DNA of 64,000 nt, taken from the NCBI GenBank assembly GCA_011009095.1, contig VTPC01091220.1:124001-188000 (forward strand), written 5' to 3'. Both the position numbers and the translations under genes were made by a program. This document shows positions 13,001-23,120 of the stretch, piece after piece. A model generated the notes under the pieces. The model was not told the DNA's origin. It saw only the letters and a program-made list of their open reading frames with translations, and did not search any database. The stretch's first letter is position 1. Every line of letters starts with the position of its first letter. The stretch comes from Ignelater luminosus (Eukaryota; Arthropoda; Insecta; Coleoptera; Elateridae).

Positions 13001-16000
13001 GTCCAAATTTTTTTTCTAACAATAAATAGTTTAAGATTATAACAATTTCTATTTTGTTTATATCTATAAATAGGCAACCAACAAAACACCGCCAGTCAAT
13101 AAAATCCATATAATTCACTAGTGTTTTATGAGTATGGTTATATCCCTGTGGTTACGCCTATATCGACTATATTATTGAAGAGTCGTAGATAAAAGTATTT
13201 AAGTAACCAAAAGTATTTAAGATGTTAAATGATTCCCATCTCTCCACGGAGCACAGATAATATAAATACTTGTGTAATATTTAAATACTTTTTTAAATAA
13301 TAAATATCAAATACTTTTCAACAGTATTTAAATTTTAAATAATAAATAACCAATTTTAAAAGTATTTAAAATAACAGTATTTAAATAATCAAAAGTATTT
13401 AAATAATCAAAAGTATTTAAAATGTTAAATAATTCCCAGCTCTGCCCGTGCGGTTGATAGCAGATTTTTCCAATTTTTTCAGATTAACTGCATTCATTGT
13501 CTTTTTTGGGCGGCCTTTTTCCGTTTAAAATAATATGTAGAATTCGCACATTTAACTTGCGATTTGGCAACTACAGTCAATTGTTTGGTTAACGTCATTT
13601 GCTCAAATCATAGGCAACTTAATTCTCATTTCATATGTGACACCCGTTAATTGTTGAGTTTTCTCAATTTTGAAACATTTATAATTGTTTTTTTTTCAAA
13701 ATTTTGTGAACAGTATCTTTGCTAATGTCTAAAACCTTACCAACTTGTCTAAGAGATAGAAAATTATTTTTTTCAATTGCAGCACAAACAGCTACTTGCT
13801 GATTTTCTTCCTCCTCCGTTTTGTCATGAACACTTCTATTTTTATGAAGTTTTTGGTGAAATGCACCCAAACCTTTTAAAATTCGAGATTATTCTGGTAA
13901 TGGCTATAACTGACGGTGGAGGTTGGCTTTTAAATACATTAACGAATAAATTGATTATGTCACAAAAAGAATATAATGCCATTTTATAACTTGTGGACTT
14001 CATTTTTTAATCTACTATAAATAGTTCTTTATTATTTTCTTTAAAATACAGTTGTGCAAAAAATTTTGTATGTAACTCGAGTGTAGGGTTTCTACTTCCT
14101 ATTCGTTCAAAAAGCTTCGCTTTACACTCTTGTTATATAAATAAGTATTATTAGTAATTTTGCATTTTAATTTACCAATCCTGCATGGTGGCATTGCCTA
14201 TTTGAGTTGATAATTAGACAATTTCGAATTTGTAGATCCAAGTGTTATTATTGAATATGGAGCTGTTTTCTTGACTTCTTTTCTCAACTGGTTTAAAAAT
14301 GGTAGTTAATAATAATGTGTTGCACTTATCTTAAATAAATTTTACTTTTAAGAATCCTAACCTCTTCTTTAATTATCTCTTTTGTGCTAGAGAAATCTTC
14401 ATGTATATTTGGAATTGGAATAAAAGTTGAATTTTATAGGTACAGTCACAAATTCTTTTTTATAAATGACATTAACAGTGCATATGTAAAGTGAGAATAA
14501 ATCACATCGCTATAATCTGAGTAAAAAGTTCTGACCATTCACTTTGAAAGCTCATATTTCAAAAATTCAGTGAATTTTGATTACACAAATTACCTTTGAT
14601 TTTTCAAAACAGTTTGAAGTAAGTCTTAGATTAATTTTTTTAAATTTAATTGTGCCAAACGGTTTTTGATTTTTGTATTACAAATCATTTATTAAATTTC
14701 ACGTAGTTTTTAAATTACAAATACCATCTTCAACACACTGAAAAACTACTTCAGAAACTGCTTATCACACTTTCTAACATTATTGGATTGTTGTTAATTT
14801 CTGTACATTTTTCTCCAAAACATTGTTGCAGCGTAACTTAAGTTTGGTATTGATGTTTGAAAGATGCAATTCTTTAGATAAGACTGCAAAAAGAAGTTGC
14901 ATGATGTCAAATTGGAAGAGCATCGAGGCCAAGGAATTTCAGTATTAATTATCTTATAAAATTAAGAATTTCTGGAGTACAGTGAGCAGTTGCAGATATC
15001 GATGTTGAATTTCATCATGTAATTGCTCAACAAACAGTTGTGAAATTCAATGCGATACCTTTTATGATGTGTTACCTTGAAAAACATAGTAGACCAATTA
15101 TCTATCTTTGAGTAAACCCTATCCGAACACCTATTTCTTGGGAGTGCAATAGTTCTTGAATGATTTCATGAGGATCTTCAGTACTCCAAATTTGCACATT
15201 TTGTGAATTTAGCTGTGTGAACATAGCTTGATAAGTGAAACCATGCCTCATCCAAAAATTACCTTTTTCAAGAAATCTTTGATATTTTCCATATTGCAAG
15301 ATTTTAGCCTTCTTGGATCTTCAGCTGCATCATCCTACTACCGAAAATCAAAGGTAACTTGACGACTTTTTCAATTGAACACCCATTATGAGAGAGTGGA
15401 GCCTTATACTACAGTTTAATACAGTTATTCTGCTATTTTGTTAATTAATAATAAAATTATAATGAAAAATCATGCGTCACTCAAATTCACATATTTGAAG
15501 AGATATTGAAGAAGTTTTCTTTTACTTACTATAAATGAAAGCGAATCAAGAAACAAAGATAAAATTTGTATGTTCTAACCACAAATAGTTTATTGAGGAA
15601 CTGTAGAACCTTCGTAAAAATTGAGAAAATGCAGAAGATTTTAAAGCTAAGGGTCAGGACTTTTTACTCAGATATAGGTATTTGTGAAAAATGATCTTGG
15701 GTTAACTCTAGTTGTTTGAGGATTGATTCATTACTGTTTGAAAAGTTGAAATTGAGTTAACCACAGTTGACCAGCTAGCGTTGATCTTAGATTGATTCAA
15801 TAAGTCCAAACCGTTTCGAAATTGGATCTTGCTAATCTTACTTGTGTTCAAAAACGAATATGATTCTTGACTCCGAATAGGATCAAGCAGAATCAAAATG
15901 TACATGTTTCTAATCAGCTGTAAATGTGAGGATTAGTATTCGTAAACGCTTTAGGTATGTTAACGTATAAGGTTAGATCTGGTGAAAGAATAGTGAATTG

Positions 16001-19000
16001 TGCAACTGTAAGTATTATTATGTATTAGTTAAGAAACTCTGTAAAAATGTCATAAGTTGACATTTTTAAAAAAATGCGATTTTCATTCTTTAAAAAAAAA
16101 CTTGTATCTCACAATAATATGAAGGAATCCAAAAACACAACTTGAGATTTATACTTGACAATTACAATATGTTCTTTTATAGGAATGTTAATAATGCTAG
16201 GGTACATACTTTTAGACTGACCACAGCCATAGTTTTATCATCTTAATTTTTAGATTATAATTCCATATAACAGCAGAATTTTGGTGCAAGCTTATAAGTT
16301 GCTTTGAATTGATGTGATATATTAAAGATTGCCTGAATTGTTCTTATTTAACCAGATTTACTCAAAAATTTACCTTTGTTTTATTATAATGTAAATTTCT
16401 CTATGAATCTTAGACATAGATAAAATGGCACAGTTTAATCTCAATGTATACTTTCAAACCAGAAATAGTAAATAGTTTTTATCAACCACCTTGTTTGATA
16501 TTAATGAATTAATGAATATATTTTGTAAAAATACATATTAACAGTGTATAACCTTAAAAAAGAACTGACCATTTCTGCCATAACCACACTTCTAAGCAAA
16601 ACTAATCCTTATGATAAGTATTGAACTGGAACCAAAAGGCTTACTTGACATTATTATTATAATATACATAAATTCCACATGTCGAAAACAAACAAAATCT
16701 TGCATTTCCAGCTCACTGCTTTCTACCTGGTGTAGGGCTATTTCAACATCAAAGGGCTTACCAAGATCTTTCTCTTGGTATCTATCCTCTTCAGTTCAAC
16801 ACTGCTAATAATTGTAAAATATCACGACAATTTTTCTGATTTTAGAATTTTATTGTGTGTTTTCTATTACTTAACACTTTTTTTTGGAAATGTTGATTTT
16901 TAAGACTAATGCAAGCAAAGGGACTTTTTTCCTATAAGGTAAACTAAATCACATATTATATATGTAAAATATACTATTAGTAGAAATAATAGGTATATAA
17001 TGTTGTATTTAAAGGAAGCACTTGTTAAATCTGATTGATTCTGTATGTACAAAAAGAAAAAAAATTAAAACTTGAGAGTTGAGACTATATAAAGATGCTT
17101 CTATTAAGTATTGGAATTACTATAGTTATCTTGTTGTGCTGTTTTTGTGTTGTATGTTAACATAAATAAAAAAAGTATTTGTTAAAGACCAATGTTAGGT
17201 CTTAACTAAAATTATTAAAGTACAAATTAAAAAACATCTCATGTCAGTATATCTTGTACTTTATGTTAACGCTAGTAACAGTAGTTAATTATTTAGAATA
17301 ATTATTGTTATTATATAACTATTATAAATACCTTTAAATAATTTATATTAAATTTTCTTGTTTTTTTTTTGTCTTTTTATAATTCAGTGCCTTAGCTTTG
17401 TAATTACATATAAAATTGCATTTTGCAAAAAGTACATTAATAAAACTCATAAAAAACTATTAATGTTGTCTTTACTATAAAAGTTTGCTTACCTTTATGT
17501 ATTTTTATCATTTTTCTTAATAAGACACAAAAATAGAGCTTTGTTTTAGAGAATATGGCATTTGCATTCTCGTGCCCACACTGCCCAAAGACATTTAAAT
17601 TGTGTGATAGTTTAAAAAAACACGTCTCAAACATACATGGCTCTAATCAGGGTCCATTTACTTGCGATTTGTGTGGACGTATTACAAAAAATCGTAACTC
17701 ATTGTATGCACATAGACATAAGAAGCATAAGAGGTTGGTTTTATTTAGTTGTTAAACGGTCTTTTCAATAAAATGGATTACAATAGAGAAATGTAAATGT
17801 ATAAATGATATGCGGGTGTTCTATTGTTGTTTTTAAAAGTATGCTTAAGATATATCCCATCAATTCATTCAATACAAATTCTTGTGTGCTTATAATAATA
17901 TCTGAATGGCTTTGTGACATCTTACTTAATTGTATTGTTGCAGTTGTTTTGATTTTAAAAACATACTTCTGAATTTGGATTTGATCCACAATTTCTTTCA
18001 TGGAGTATTTCACATCTTGATGATATTTCTCTTCTGCTGCGCACTATTTGAGAATAAATTTTCTTGGTATTTCCATAAACAGTAGTAACCTTGTTTTTCA
18101 TTCCTAGACTAATGGCACGCCTTGCAATATTGATGTTAATTTGAATGGTATTTATTTGTTAATGTCTGTAATCTGTTTTAATGAAGAGACTGAAAATGGT
18201 GTGTCTTAAAAAATTAATTTTTTAGAAAACTTACATTTAATTTGTGCAAACATTCTGCAGATGTGTAGATAGTTCCTACAATACTTAATATGTAATTCCA
18301 TGGTTAATCATGCAATTGTAAATGACTAGACTCAGCAGTGAATACTGATCAAATTGAGCTTTAAAGCAATAGAATTATTTTTTTTTACTAGTCTTGCATA
18401 TGAAATTATAATCATTAAATTGACCGTAGGGTCTCTAGTATTTTGGATACAAATGTAATCAATAAAACATTAAACGGATTTCATATTCTCACTTACTATA
18501 CTCATTTTTGAAATTAATAACATTTGCTTACTTGAAGTGAATGTTCTGTTTTGGAATTGATAGCCAGCCCAAATAACAAGATTCTTTCCTAGCTAGTCAG
18601 TGTCTTGTAACCATTGCACATAACCCACAAAATCTGCCTATACATATCATAGCAGTATAAATCAATTTTTAAGAGAAACAGTCAATATTCTAGTATGATC
18701 ATGAGATTATCAGCTTGAAACTTGGCACTAATTTCTACTACAGAAAAACCCAAAATAGTATTTGAATCTTCACCAACAAACTAAAAACTTTTGTGACCGC
18801 TTAACAAAATGCCTTCCTTAGCTGTATTTAACTGTAAAAAAAAATAGAAACGGAACAAATCATCCTTAAGTGGAAATGAATAACTGGCTTGTTGAGTCAC
18901 AGTACAATCTTCTGTAGGTCACAATTTAAATGTTGTCTTTTCTTTGAATAAATATCACTGGCATTGATCAAGGACAAAAAATATTTCATTGATCTGATTT

Positions 19001-20154
19001 TGAATAATTATTATTTCAACTGAAGTACTTTACAATAGTCTTCTAGAAATTGTCACTTGTAGTGCCAGTAATCAATGAAACTTGTTTATGCTTATTTGAA
19101 ATATGTGAAATTCCCATTGGTGAAAAACCTTTCATAATGGCAAGTAACTTTGTTAATAATACATACATACATACAAGTGATTTATGAGAGCTCTTGAAAA
19201 ACTGTTACTGTACATTAATCTTTATTAATTAATTTGTCAAATTAATCTTTAAAAAATTAATTCTTTGAGGCACATTCTATATATAATTAGTTAATAAAAA
19301 AATCTATTAATGCATATTCATGTCATTTTATTACAGGTTACAAAATGGAACCTATTTACCATAAAAGAAAACAGTGTATGAGGCCAAATGATATAGTGCA
19401 AATTAAACATTTTTTTATCTTGTCTTAAAACCAAAAATGTCCTGTTAAATGATTATTTAGATTTTAATTTTTGTATTGATAATTGTACAGAATTATACAA
19501 TAAATGAACTGATCTATTTATAACTATATTGTTTTAATTATTTAATAAATTTCTAATATCTATTTTTCATACCTTGACTTTGTTTTTTAAACAAAGGAAA
19601 ATGTATTACTACTACTACTACTACTACTACTACTACCACTACTACTACTGTTACTACTTTATTCATGTATTATAGTTTTTCTTGGGAACAACGTTATAAA
19701 TTATAAGACTGCAACCACTAGTAGAAAAAAGCTAGGAAAACTAACAGATTATAATTTTTTGATTTTCTTAAAAATCTCAAGATTGTTGCGTTCTTATAAT
19801 TTACTACTACATTGGTGTGTGGTGTTCGGTTAACTCTGTACATACTTCCATTTAAAAATAAGGTAATAATAACAGTTTACATTTATGTTTTCCTACTTAA
19901 TTTTATTCTTTACAGATGTGTTGATTTATTCAGTGGACCCGAAGGGACATGTTTATTGCCCATACTGCTACAGAAAGTTTGTTAATCGCTATAATCTAAA
20001 AGTTCATATTCGTGATAAGCATGATAACAATCCTATTAATTTAGACTGTATAATATGTGGTAAGACGATGCGTAACCGAAGTTGTTTAAGAGTTCATTTA
20101 TATCATCATCGAAAACAACAACAAGCCGATCAAGGTGATACCTCAGTTGAGTAA
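6659..20154 (+). CDS. BTB/C2H2 zinc-finger transcription factor with four alternative 3' finger exons
   Basis: Shared exon 1 (6659-7018, 120 aa) carries a complete BTB/POZ domain of the Tramtrack group, starting MATTEQFSLRWNNFHSNL, with the typical DVTLSVEGQFLQAHK and LEFMYLGEVNV segments. Shared exon 2 (7078-7546) encodes a proline/serine linker with a basic KRPAKNSVGNSKRSK stretch and an acidic end. It stops one base into a codon. Four downstream exons (9593-9831, 10076-10317, 17550-17755, 19916-20154) each begin with two bases completing that codon, encode paired C2H2 fingers and end in a stop. Mature proteins would be about 344-356 aa. This is the architecture of lola, broad and fruitless, where alternative finger exons change DNA specificity behind one BTB dimerisation domain. 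It acts in the nucleus. The exact orthologue is uncertain, because the BTB resembles both mod(mdg4) and lola types, so no symbol is given. Confidence 0.85.
7078..7546 (+). CDS. Shared exon 2: Ser/Pro-rich linker of the BTB protein
   Basis: The acceptor TTTAATAG (ending 7077) and donor CAAG|GTAAGT give 469 nt with no stop. The exon encodes a low-complexity linker: PPPIQPPPVS, a basic cluster that could act in nuclear import, then an acidic SGSENEESNRE stretch. The phase-1 end must match the first two bases of each finger exon, and it does so in all four. Confidence 0.85.
8136..8355. mobile_element. MITE-like inverted-repeat element in BTB intron
   Basis: GTACAGCTTTTTGCATAAAT at 8136 is repeated in inverted orientation at 8331-8355 (ATTTATGCAAAAAGCTGTAC), enclosing about 175 bp without an ORF. 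No clear target-site duplication was found, so the exact ends are approximate. Confidence 0.6.
8380..8515. repeat. Dispersed repeat, copy shared with 52590-52735
   Basis: Sequence around TTAATTTGACATCTATCAAAG, followed by a diverged segment with ATTACAAAAA, recurs in the same order near 52605-52700 (CTAATTTGACATCTGTCACA). The two copies are moderately diverged. No coding capacity is seen. It probably derives from a transposable element. Confidence 0.5.
9593..9831 (+). CDS. Alternative last exon A of BTB gene: C2H2 finger pair
   Basis: The acceptor TTTCCAG precedes CT, which completes the split codon (G|CT, Ala). Two C2H2-type fingers follow: CGTCGKLMRKKSIRRHMYDVH and CDICHKLFKTANSLTTHLITIH. 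The first finger has a short C-x2-C start right after the junction. The stop is at 9829-9831 after a short acidic tail (KDETIEILDS). Confidence 0.85.
10076..10317 (+). CDS. Alternative last exon B of BTB gene: C2H2 finger pair
   Basis: The acceptor ATTTAG is followed by GA completing a Gly codon. The fingers are CDKCTKRFSRRDHLRTHEKNIH and CVICSQLYKNSESLRKHIAKFH, joined by a GEDAGPFA linker. The stop is at 10315-10317. Exons A and B lie only about 240 bp apart, unlike C and D. Finger spacing (C-x2-C, H-x4-H) matches broad- and lola-type exons. Confidence 0.88.
10318..11018. other. BTB-locus intron, no feature recognised
   Basis: AT-rich DNA, presumably the 3' UTR of the exon B transcript and then intron. 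I see no exon, RNA gene or repeat with clear ends. Confidence 0.4.
11019..11231. mobile_element. TA-flanked MITE in BTB intron
   Basis: The left end has GTCAACTCATAAAGTAATGT (from about 11022) and the right end its complement ACATTACTTTATGAGTTGAC (ending 11229). Each arm extends through CAAAATG. TA lies outside both ends (11017-11018 and 11232-11233). No ORF is present. It is probably a mariner-derived non-autonomous element. Confidence 0.75.
12335..13444. mobile_element. Non-autonomous hAT-like element (1110 bp) with 8-bp target-site duplication
   Basis: The element lies inside the Tc1/mariner transposase. It is flanked by the identical 8-bp word CCCGTGCG (12327-12334 and 13445-13452). Its ends are CCGAGCTGGGAT and, read inward from the right, CAGAGCTGGGAA, a typical hAT-type terminus. 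Both subterminal parts are dominated by degenerate TATTTAAAT repeats. The centre (about 12730-13200) is more complex but has no transposase. It is younger than the Tc1/mariner copy because it interrupts it. Confidence 0.85.
12761..12805. other. Strong hairpin with GCCTTCGGC tip inside the hAT-like element
   Basis: GGATGA and TTTACACA pair with TGTGTAAA and TCATCC, and the tip GCC-TTC-GGC folds on itself. This gives a nearly continuous stem of about 17 bp. It could form in DNA or RNA. A similar GCCGCC-TTC-GGCGGC hairpin occurs at about 38430-38450. Confidence 0.5.
13679..13990 (-). pseudogene. N-terminal fragment of a mariner-like transposase (helix-turn-helix)
   Basis: On the minus strand, 13870-13679 encodes NRSVHDK followed by SLRQVGKVLDISKDTVHKIL, the recognition-helix region of insect mariner-like transposases. 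The residues before it (13990-13870, another frame) look like the preceding N-terminal domain, so a frameshift lies near 13865. The catalytic domain is absent. The neighbouring Tc1/mariner element begins at 13647 and may have cut it off. Confidence 0.6.
14515..15673 (-). mobile_element. Second Tc1/mariner-like element in BTB intron, highly decayed
   Basis: The left end ATCTGAGTAAAAAGTTCTGA and the right end (complement of TCAGGACTTTTTACTCAGAT) form TIRs of about 24 bp enclosing 1.16 kb, next to TA-rich flanks. On the minus strand at 15299-15102 there is a fragment with NVQIWSTEDPHEI, resembling the middle of a mariner-like DDE domain. The rest is too decayed to read. It is older than the 11448-13647 element judging by decay. 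Confidence 0.65.
15674..17549. other. BTB-locus intron, nothing recognised
   Basis: AT-rich sequence up to the acceptor of exon C (TTGTTTTAG ending 17549). Short open frames show no domain. No finger exon was found. Confidence 0.4.
17550..17755 (+). CDS. Alternative last exon C of BTB gene: C2H2 finger pair
   Basis: The acceptor TTTTAG is followed by AG completing a Glu codon, then NMAFAF and two fingers, CPHCPKTFKLCDSLKKHVSNIH and CDLCGRITKNRNSLYAHRHKKH. The stop is at 17753-17755. An AATAAA lies 12 bases after the stop, suggesting a very short 3' UTR. The internal ATG is not the start, since the phase matches the shared exons. Confidence 0.85.
17767..17772 (+). terminator. Poly(A) signal AATAAA after exon C
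   Basis: A canonical AATAAA lies 12 bases beyond the exon C stop codon. Use of this site would end the exon C transcript before exon D. Confidence 0.5.
18400..18930. repeat. Dispersed repeat, copy related to 41170-41640
   Basis: Landmarks occur in the same order in both copies: GACCGTAGGGTC, then ATCAATAAAACA, then CACTAATTTC, ATATTTGAATCTTCAC or a close variant, and a CCGCTTAAC-like word. The copies are well diverged with small gaps. No ORF or inverted ends were seen, so the element class is unknown. Confidence 0.5.
19604..19655. repeat. (ACT)n microsatellite
   Basis: About 15 tandem ACT triplets with a few substitutions (one ACC, one GTT) lie in the intron before exon D. The track is long enough to be length-polymorphic. 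Confidence 0.9.
19916..20154 (+). CDS. Alternative last exon D of BTB gene: C2H2 finger pair
   Basis: The acceptor CTTTACAG is followed by AT completing an Asp codon. A short hydrophobic lead (VLIYSVDPKG) precedes fingers CPYCYRKFVNRYNLKVHIRDKH and CIICGKTMRNRSCLRVHLYHH. The frame closes at TAA 20152-20154. The words TTGA|GTAAGA at the stop also look like a splice donor, so a further exon cannot be excluded. Confidence 0.82.
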
Positions 20155-22260
20155 GATTTTTTTTTAATATTTTATTATCTCTACTACTCTTGTTTTCAAT
20201 AATATTTAATAATTCACAGATATTATTTATTTAATTAGTTTTCTTCGTTAGGATTCTACATTTGTTAACCAAAATTCTCGTGTAATTTTGGTGTTTATTG
20301 TTACTGATAATTTGTGATTATTGTATATCTAATTCGATCAAAATTAAAAAGTATTGTTAATGTATAGCAAGTAGTGAAAAAATCGTGTTTGTACCATTTA
20401 ATCTTGTAATAGACATTAAGACAGTCTGATGGCGCAAAATTAACTCTATATTTATTTTCACTTGTACACTTTGTACATAATATGTTAAGTTAATAATCTT
20501 TCTGCACTTGATTGCAGATGTGATAATTATAACACCAATAACATCTTATTATAATCTACAAACTTTGAGTTATGTAACATAACCTATACCCTATTCCAAA
20601 TTTATATGAATTGTCAACTTCAAAATTTACAAAAAAAATGTGATCCCTTATAATATTGTGAACTGAATAAACTGATACCAATAGAAGTGAAAGTAAACAC
20701 TTAGTTTGGCAAAAGAAATAGGGTTTGTCTACGTGACGCTTTCGAATCGGCTGTGGTGGGTAAATACAAGTTATATAAAGGTTTCTATGTGTTATATCAT
20801 GAATAATTGAAAGTAAATGTCCAACTCTAGATGTATGAATGTAGATTTAATTGTTTACTTTCATTTGCTCTCAATAGTACCTTTGTTTACCCACCAAAGC
20901 AATTACGTTCTGAATGGATTCTATCTCCAGTAGCAAAATCGAAACAAGGCTTGAAGTTACGTCAACTAAGTCAATGAACTGATCAGAAAAACATTAAGAG
21001 GCAAGGGAATTTCTAAATGGAATCACTTTTTGGATGTGGGTGGAAATAATTGTCTAAAGAACACCAAAGAGACTGATATCTTGATTGAATCAGTTTGTTC
21101 ATAAACTTAATAAGTACTTAGAAAAATATGAATTATTAATTATATATAATTAATAATTATTATAGTTAAATAACTCATGGTCATTCTTAAATAATTTCAT
21201 GTTTTATAAAGAGATGTCATTTGTTAAAAAAAACAAAAACAAAATAATCAGATGTACAATCGGAAAATTGCAAGTAAAAATTATAGGTTGTATTCTGCCC
21301 TTGTGATTAAATTAAAATCACGATTAAAATTAAATAAAACAAAATAGTTTTTTTGGTCTTGATTGCTATAGTAATTAGAGAATATTTAAATTTAATAATG
21401 ACAATAGAATATAATATGGCTCATTGTCACTGAGAAACATCAATTTTAACAATTCATATAGATTTGGAAGTTCAATAAAAAAAGAATCTCTTATAGCAAT
21501 ATGATGAAACCAAGTTCTTAATGAGTTCCTTATCTTTTAGTTACAAAAATTTTATATTAAGAAGATAAGAAAAGTGAATATCTGTAGTTTAGGATTTGTT
21601 AGTGTCAAGTCAAAAATAGAATTTGTCATGTTTTAATTATGTTCATTCAGCAGTTGCAGGGTAGGCCGTAAAAATTAAAAACCAAAATTTATTTTCAATG
21701 TGAAAATAAATATAAAGTGAGGTTAGAATATTTTTTATTTGTATTCTGTGAAATAGTAAGGTTAGATTTTATTATTATTTTTAAATTATTCGAGCTTCAA
21801 AGACATGCATTTCGTTATTTATATATAACTTTCTTAAAATAACATTTTTTTTTTTATCGCATAGCCATTCATCGGACATTATGTAGTATAACTTTGTATT
21901 TCATTAAGTTGGTGCTGTTTTAGAGCAGCAAAGTTAATCTTTATAAATAACTCAGGTGAATTTTTGTTTTTCTTTAAGTATTAAGAACAATGCGAGGTAC
22001 TTGGGAACAACATAGTAATATAATAATTATTATCTCGTGTATCAGTTGTTTGTTTTCTTTTTTAATAATATATAATCATGTAGATTTACCAACCTGAAGT
22101 TTTTTAATGATAATAATTAATATTCATTTTGTATGGTAATCTGTAGATTATAAAAACTTCATGGTTGATTTACTGTTAACAGTGATGTTGTCAAAATGAT
22201 CTGCACAATATTATTATTGCCATAGGTTACTCAGAATTATTCTTTTTTTTAAATTGCTTA
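20155..22260. other. Intergenic between BTB locus and DUOX maturation factor gene
   Basis: AT-rich with no gene recognised. Partially inverted words (TGGTGGGTAAATA near 20755 and GTTTACCCACCA near 20885) suggest a decayed MITE. A perfect 28-bp AT palindrome is at 21131-21158. Confidence 0.35.
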
Positions 22261-22506
22261 TACAGGATGATTCTAAGCAGGAAAGTTTCGAAGAACGTAG
22301 GTCCTCCAGAGCTTCATATTTGAGATAGAGGGTGTTTCCTCTCCTTTAGTGTTATAAAGACAATAATAAACCTTATTTTTTGTGATACTTCTACATTCTA
22401 TACCTTGACTATAGATCTCTAGAGGAGCAATGTTTATAGCAACTTTTCTGCTTAGAATGGCCTGTAGAATCTGAAGCTTTTTGCTTTCCTTTTGAATCAC
22501 CCTGTA
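22261..22506. mobile_element. MITE-like element with TACAGGRTGATTC ends
   Basis: The left end is TACAGGATGATTCTAAGCAG and the right end reads inward as TACAGGGTGATTCAA. An internal inverted copy of TCTAAGCAG is present near 22450. Ends of this type are common in insect MITEs. The frame that spans it on the minus strand has no recognisable domain. Confidence 0.5.
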
Positions 22507-23120
22507 TATTTACAATGTAAATTGTTGATAAATTCTATTTAGTATTCTTACAGTTTAAAAACAATAAATAATGATATTAGCTAATCAGATAAAGTTGAAT
22601 TCAGACTTCTTTTAGATAAATAAAACTTGATGACACCACTGGCTATAAATATTATAATATTAAAAATCCCTGTTGTAAGTTACTGTTATTGTTGTTTTTT
22701 TCTATTCTCACTGTTACAAATATTTGTGTGATAAATATAAAATTGTACAACTTTTGATTTAAAATGAAAACTTTCAGATGTAGCAATAATTCCAGTTTAC
22801 ATTCCATTTTTTTTTACATTAAAAATATAAAAAACTTGACTAAGTTCCAATACAATAAAAAAACTATAACCAATATTGTGTTTAATAATAAGAATCAACT
22901 CTTTTTGTAATATTTTTGTATTTTATGTACATTAATAATAAAAGGAAATATTTGAAATAATATAAAAAGGTGTGTCCTTCTTTCTTATCACTTTTGTGTA
23001 TATATCCAGGAAGGAACTGATAAGCTGCATTACACATCCAGTATTTTCCTCAACTTCAAACCACTGAAATTCCTTATTTGAATTTTATTTGTTTCTCATT
23101 GTTACATTGTAAAGTTCATA

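Larger units (their letters stand above)
11448..13647 (-). mobile_element. Tc1/mariner-superfamily transposon, decayed, interrupted by a hAT-like element
   Basis: Terminal inverted repeats ACGGGTGTCACACGTGAAAT (left) and the complement of ATTTCATATGTGACACCCGT (right) are bordered by TA at 11446-11447 and 13648-13649. The transposase reads on the minus strand in pieces. A C-terminal piece (about 11566-11967) holds the family signature SPNVPKARPIEDFWA, a middle piece (about 12024-12230) has IMDDKKYFSLQ, and the N-terminal part lies between 13445 and about 13600. The frame is broken by shifts between about 11820 and 11970 and again in the N-terminal part. A 1.1-kb insertion also splits the gene. 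Without that insertion the element is about 1.1 kb, a normal size for the superfamily. Confidence 0.85.

Noticed and set aside
22273-22500. 75-codon minus-strand frame
   Set aside because: It coincides with a MITE-like element and has no domain.
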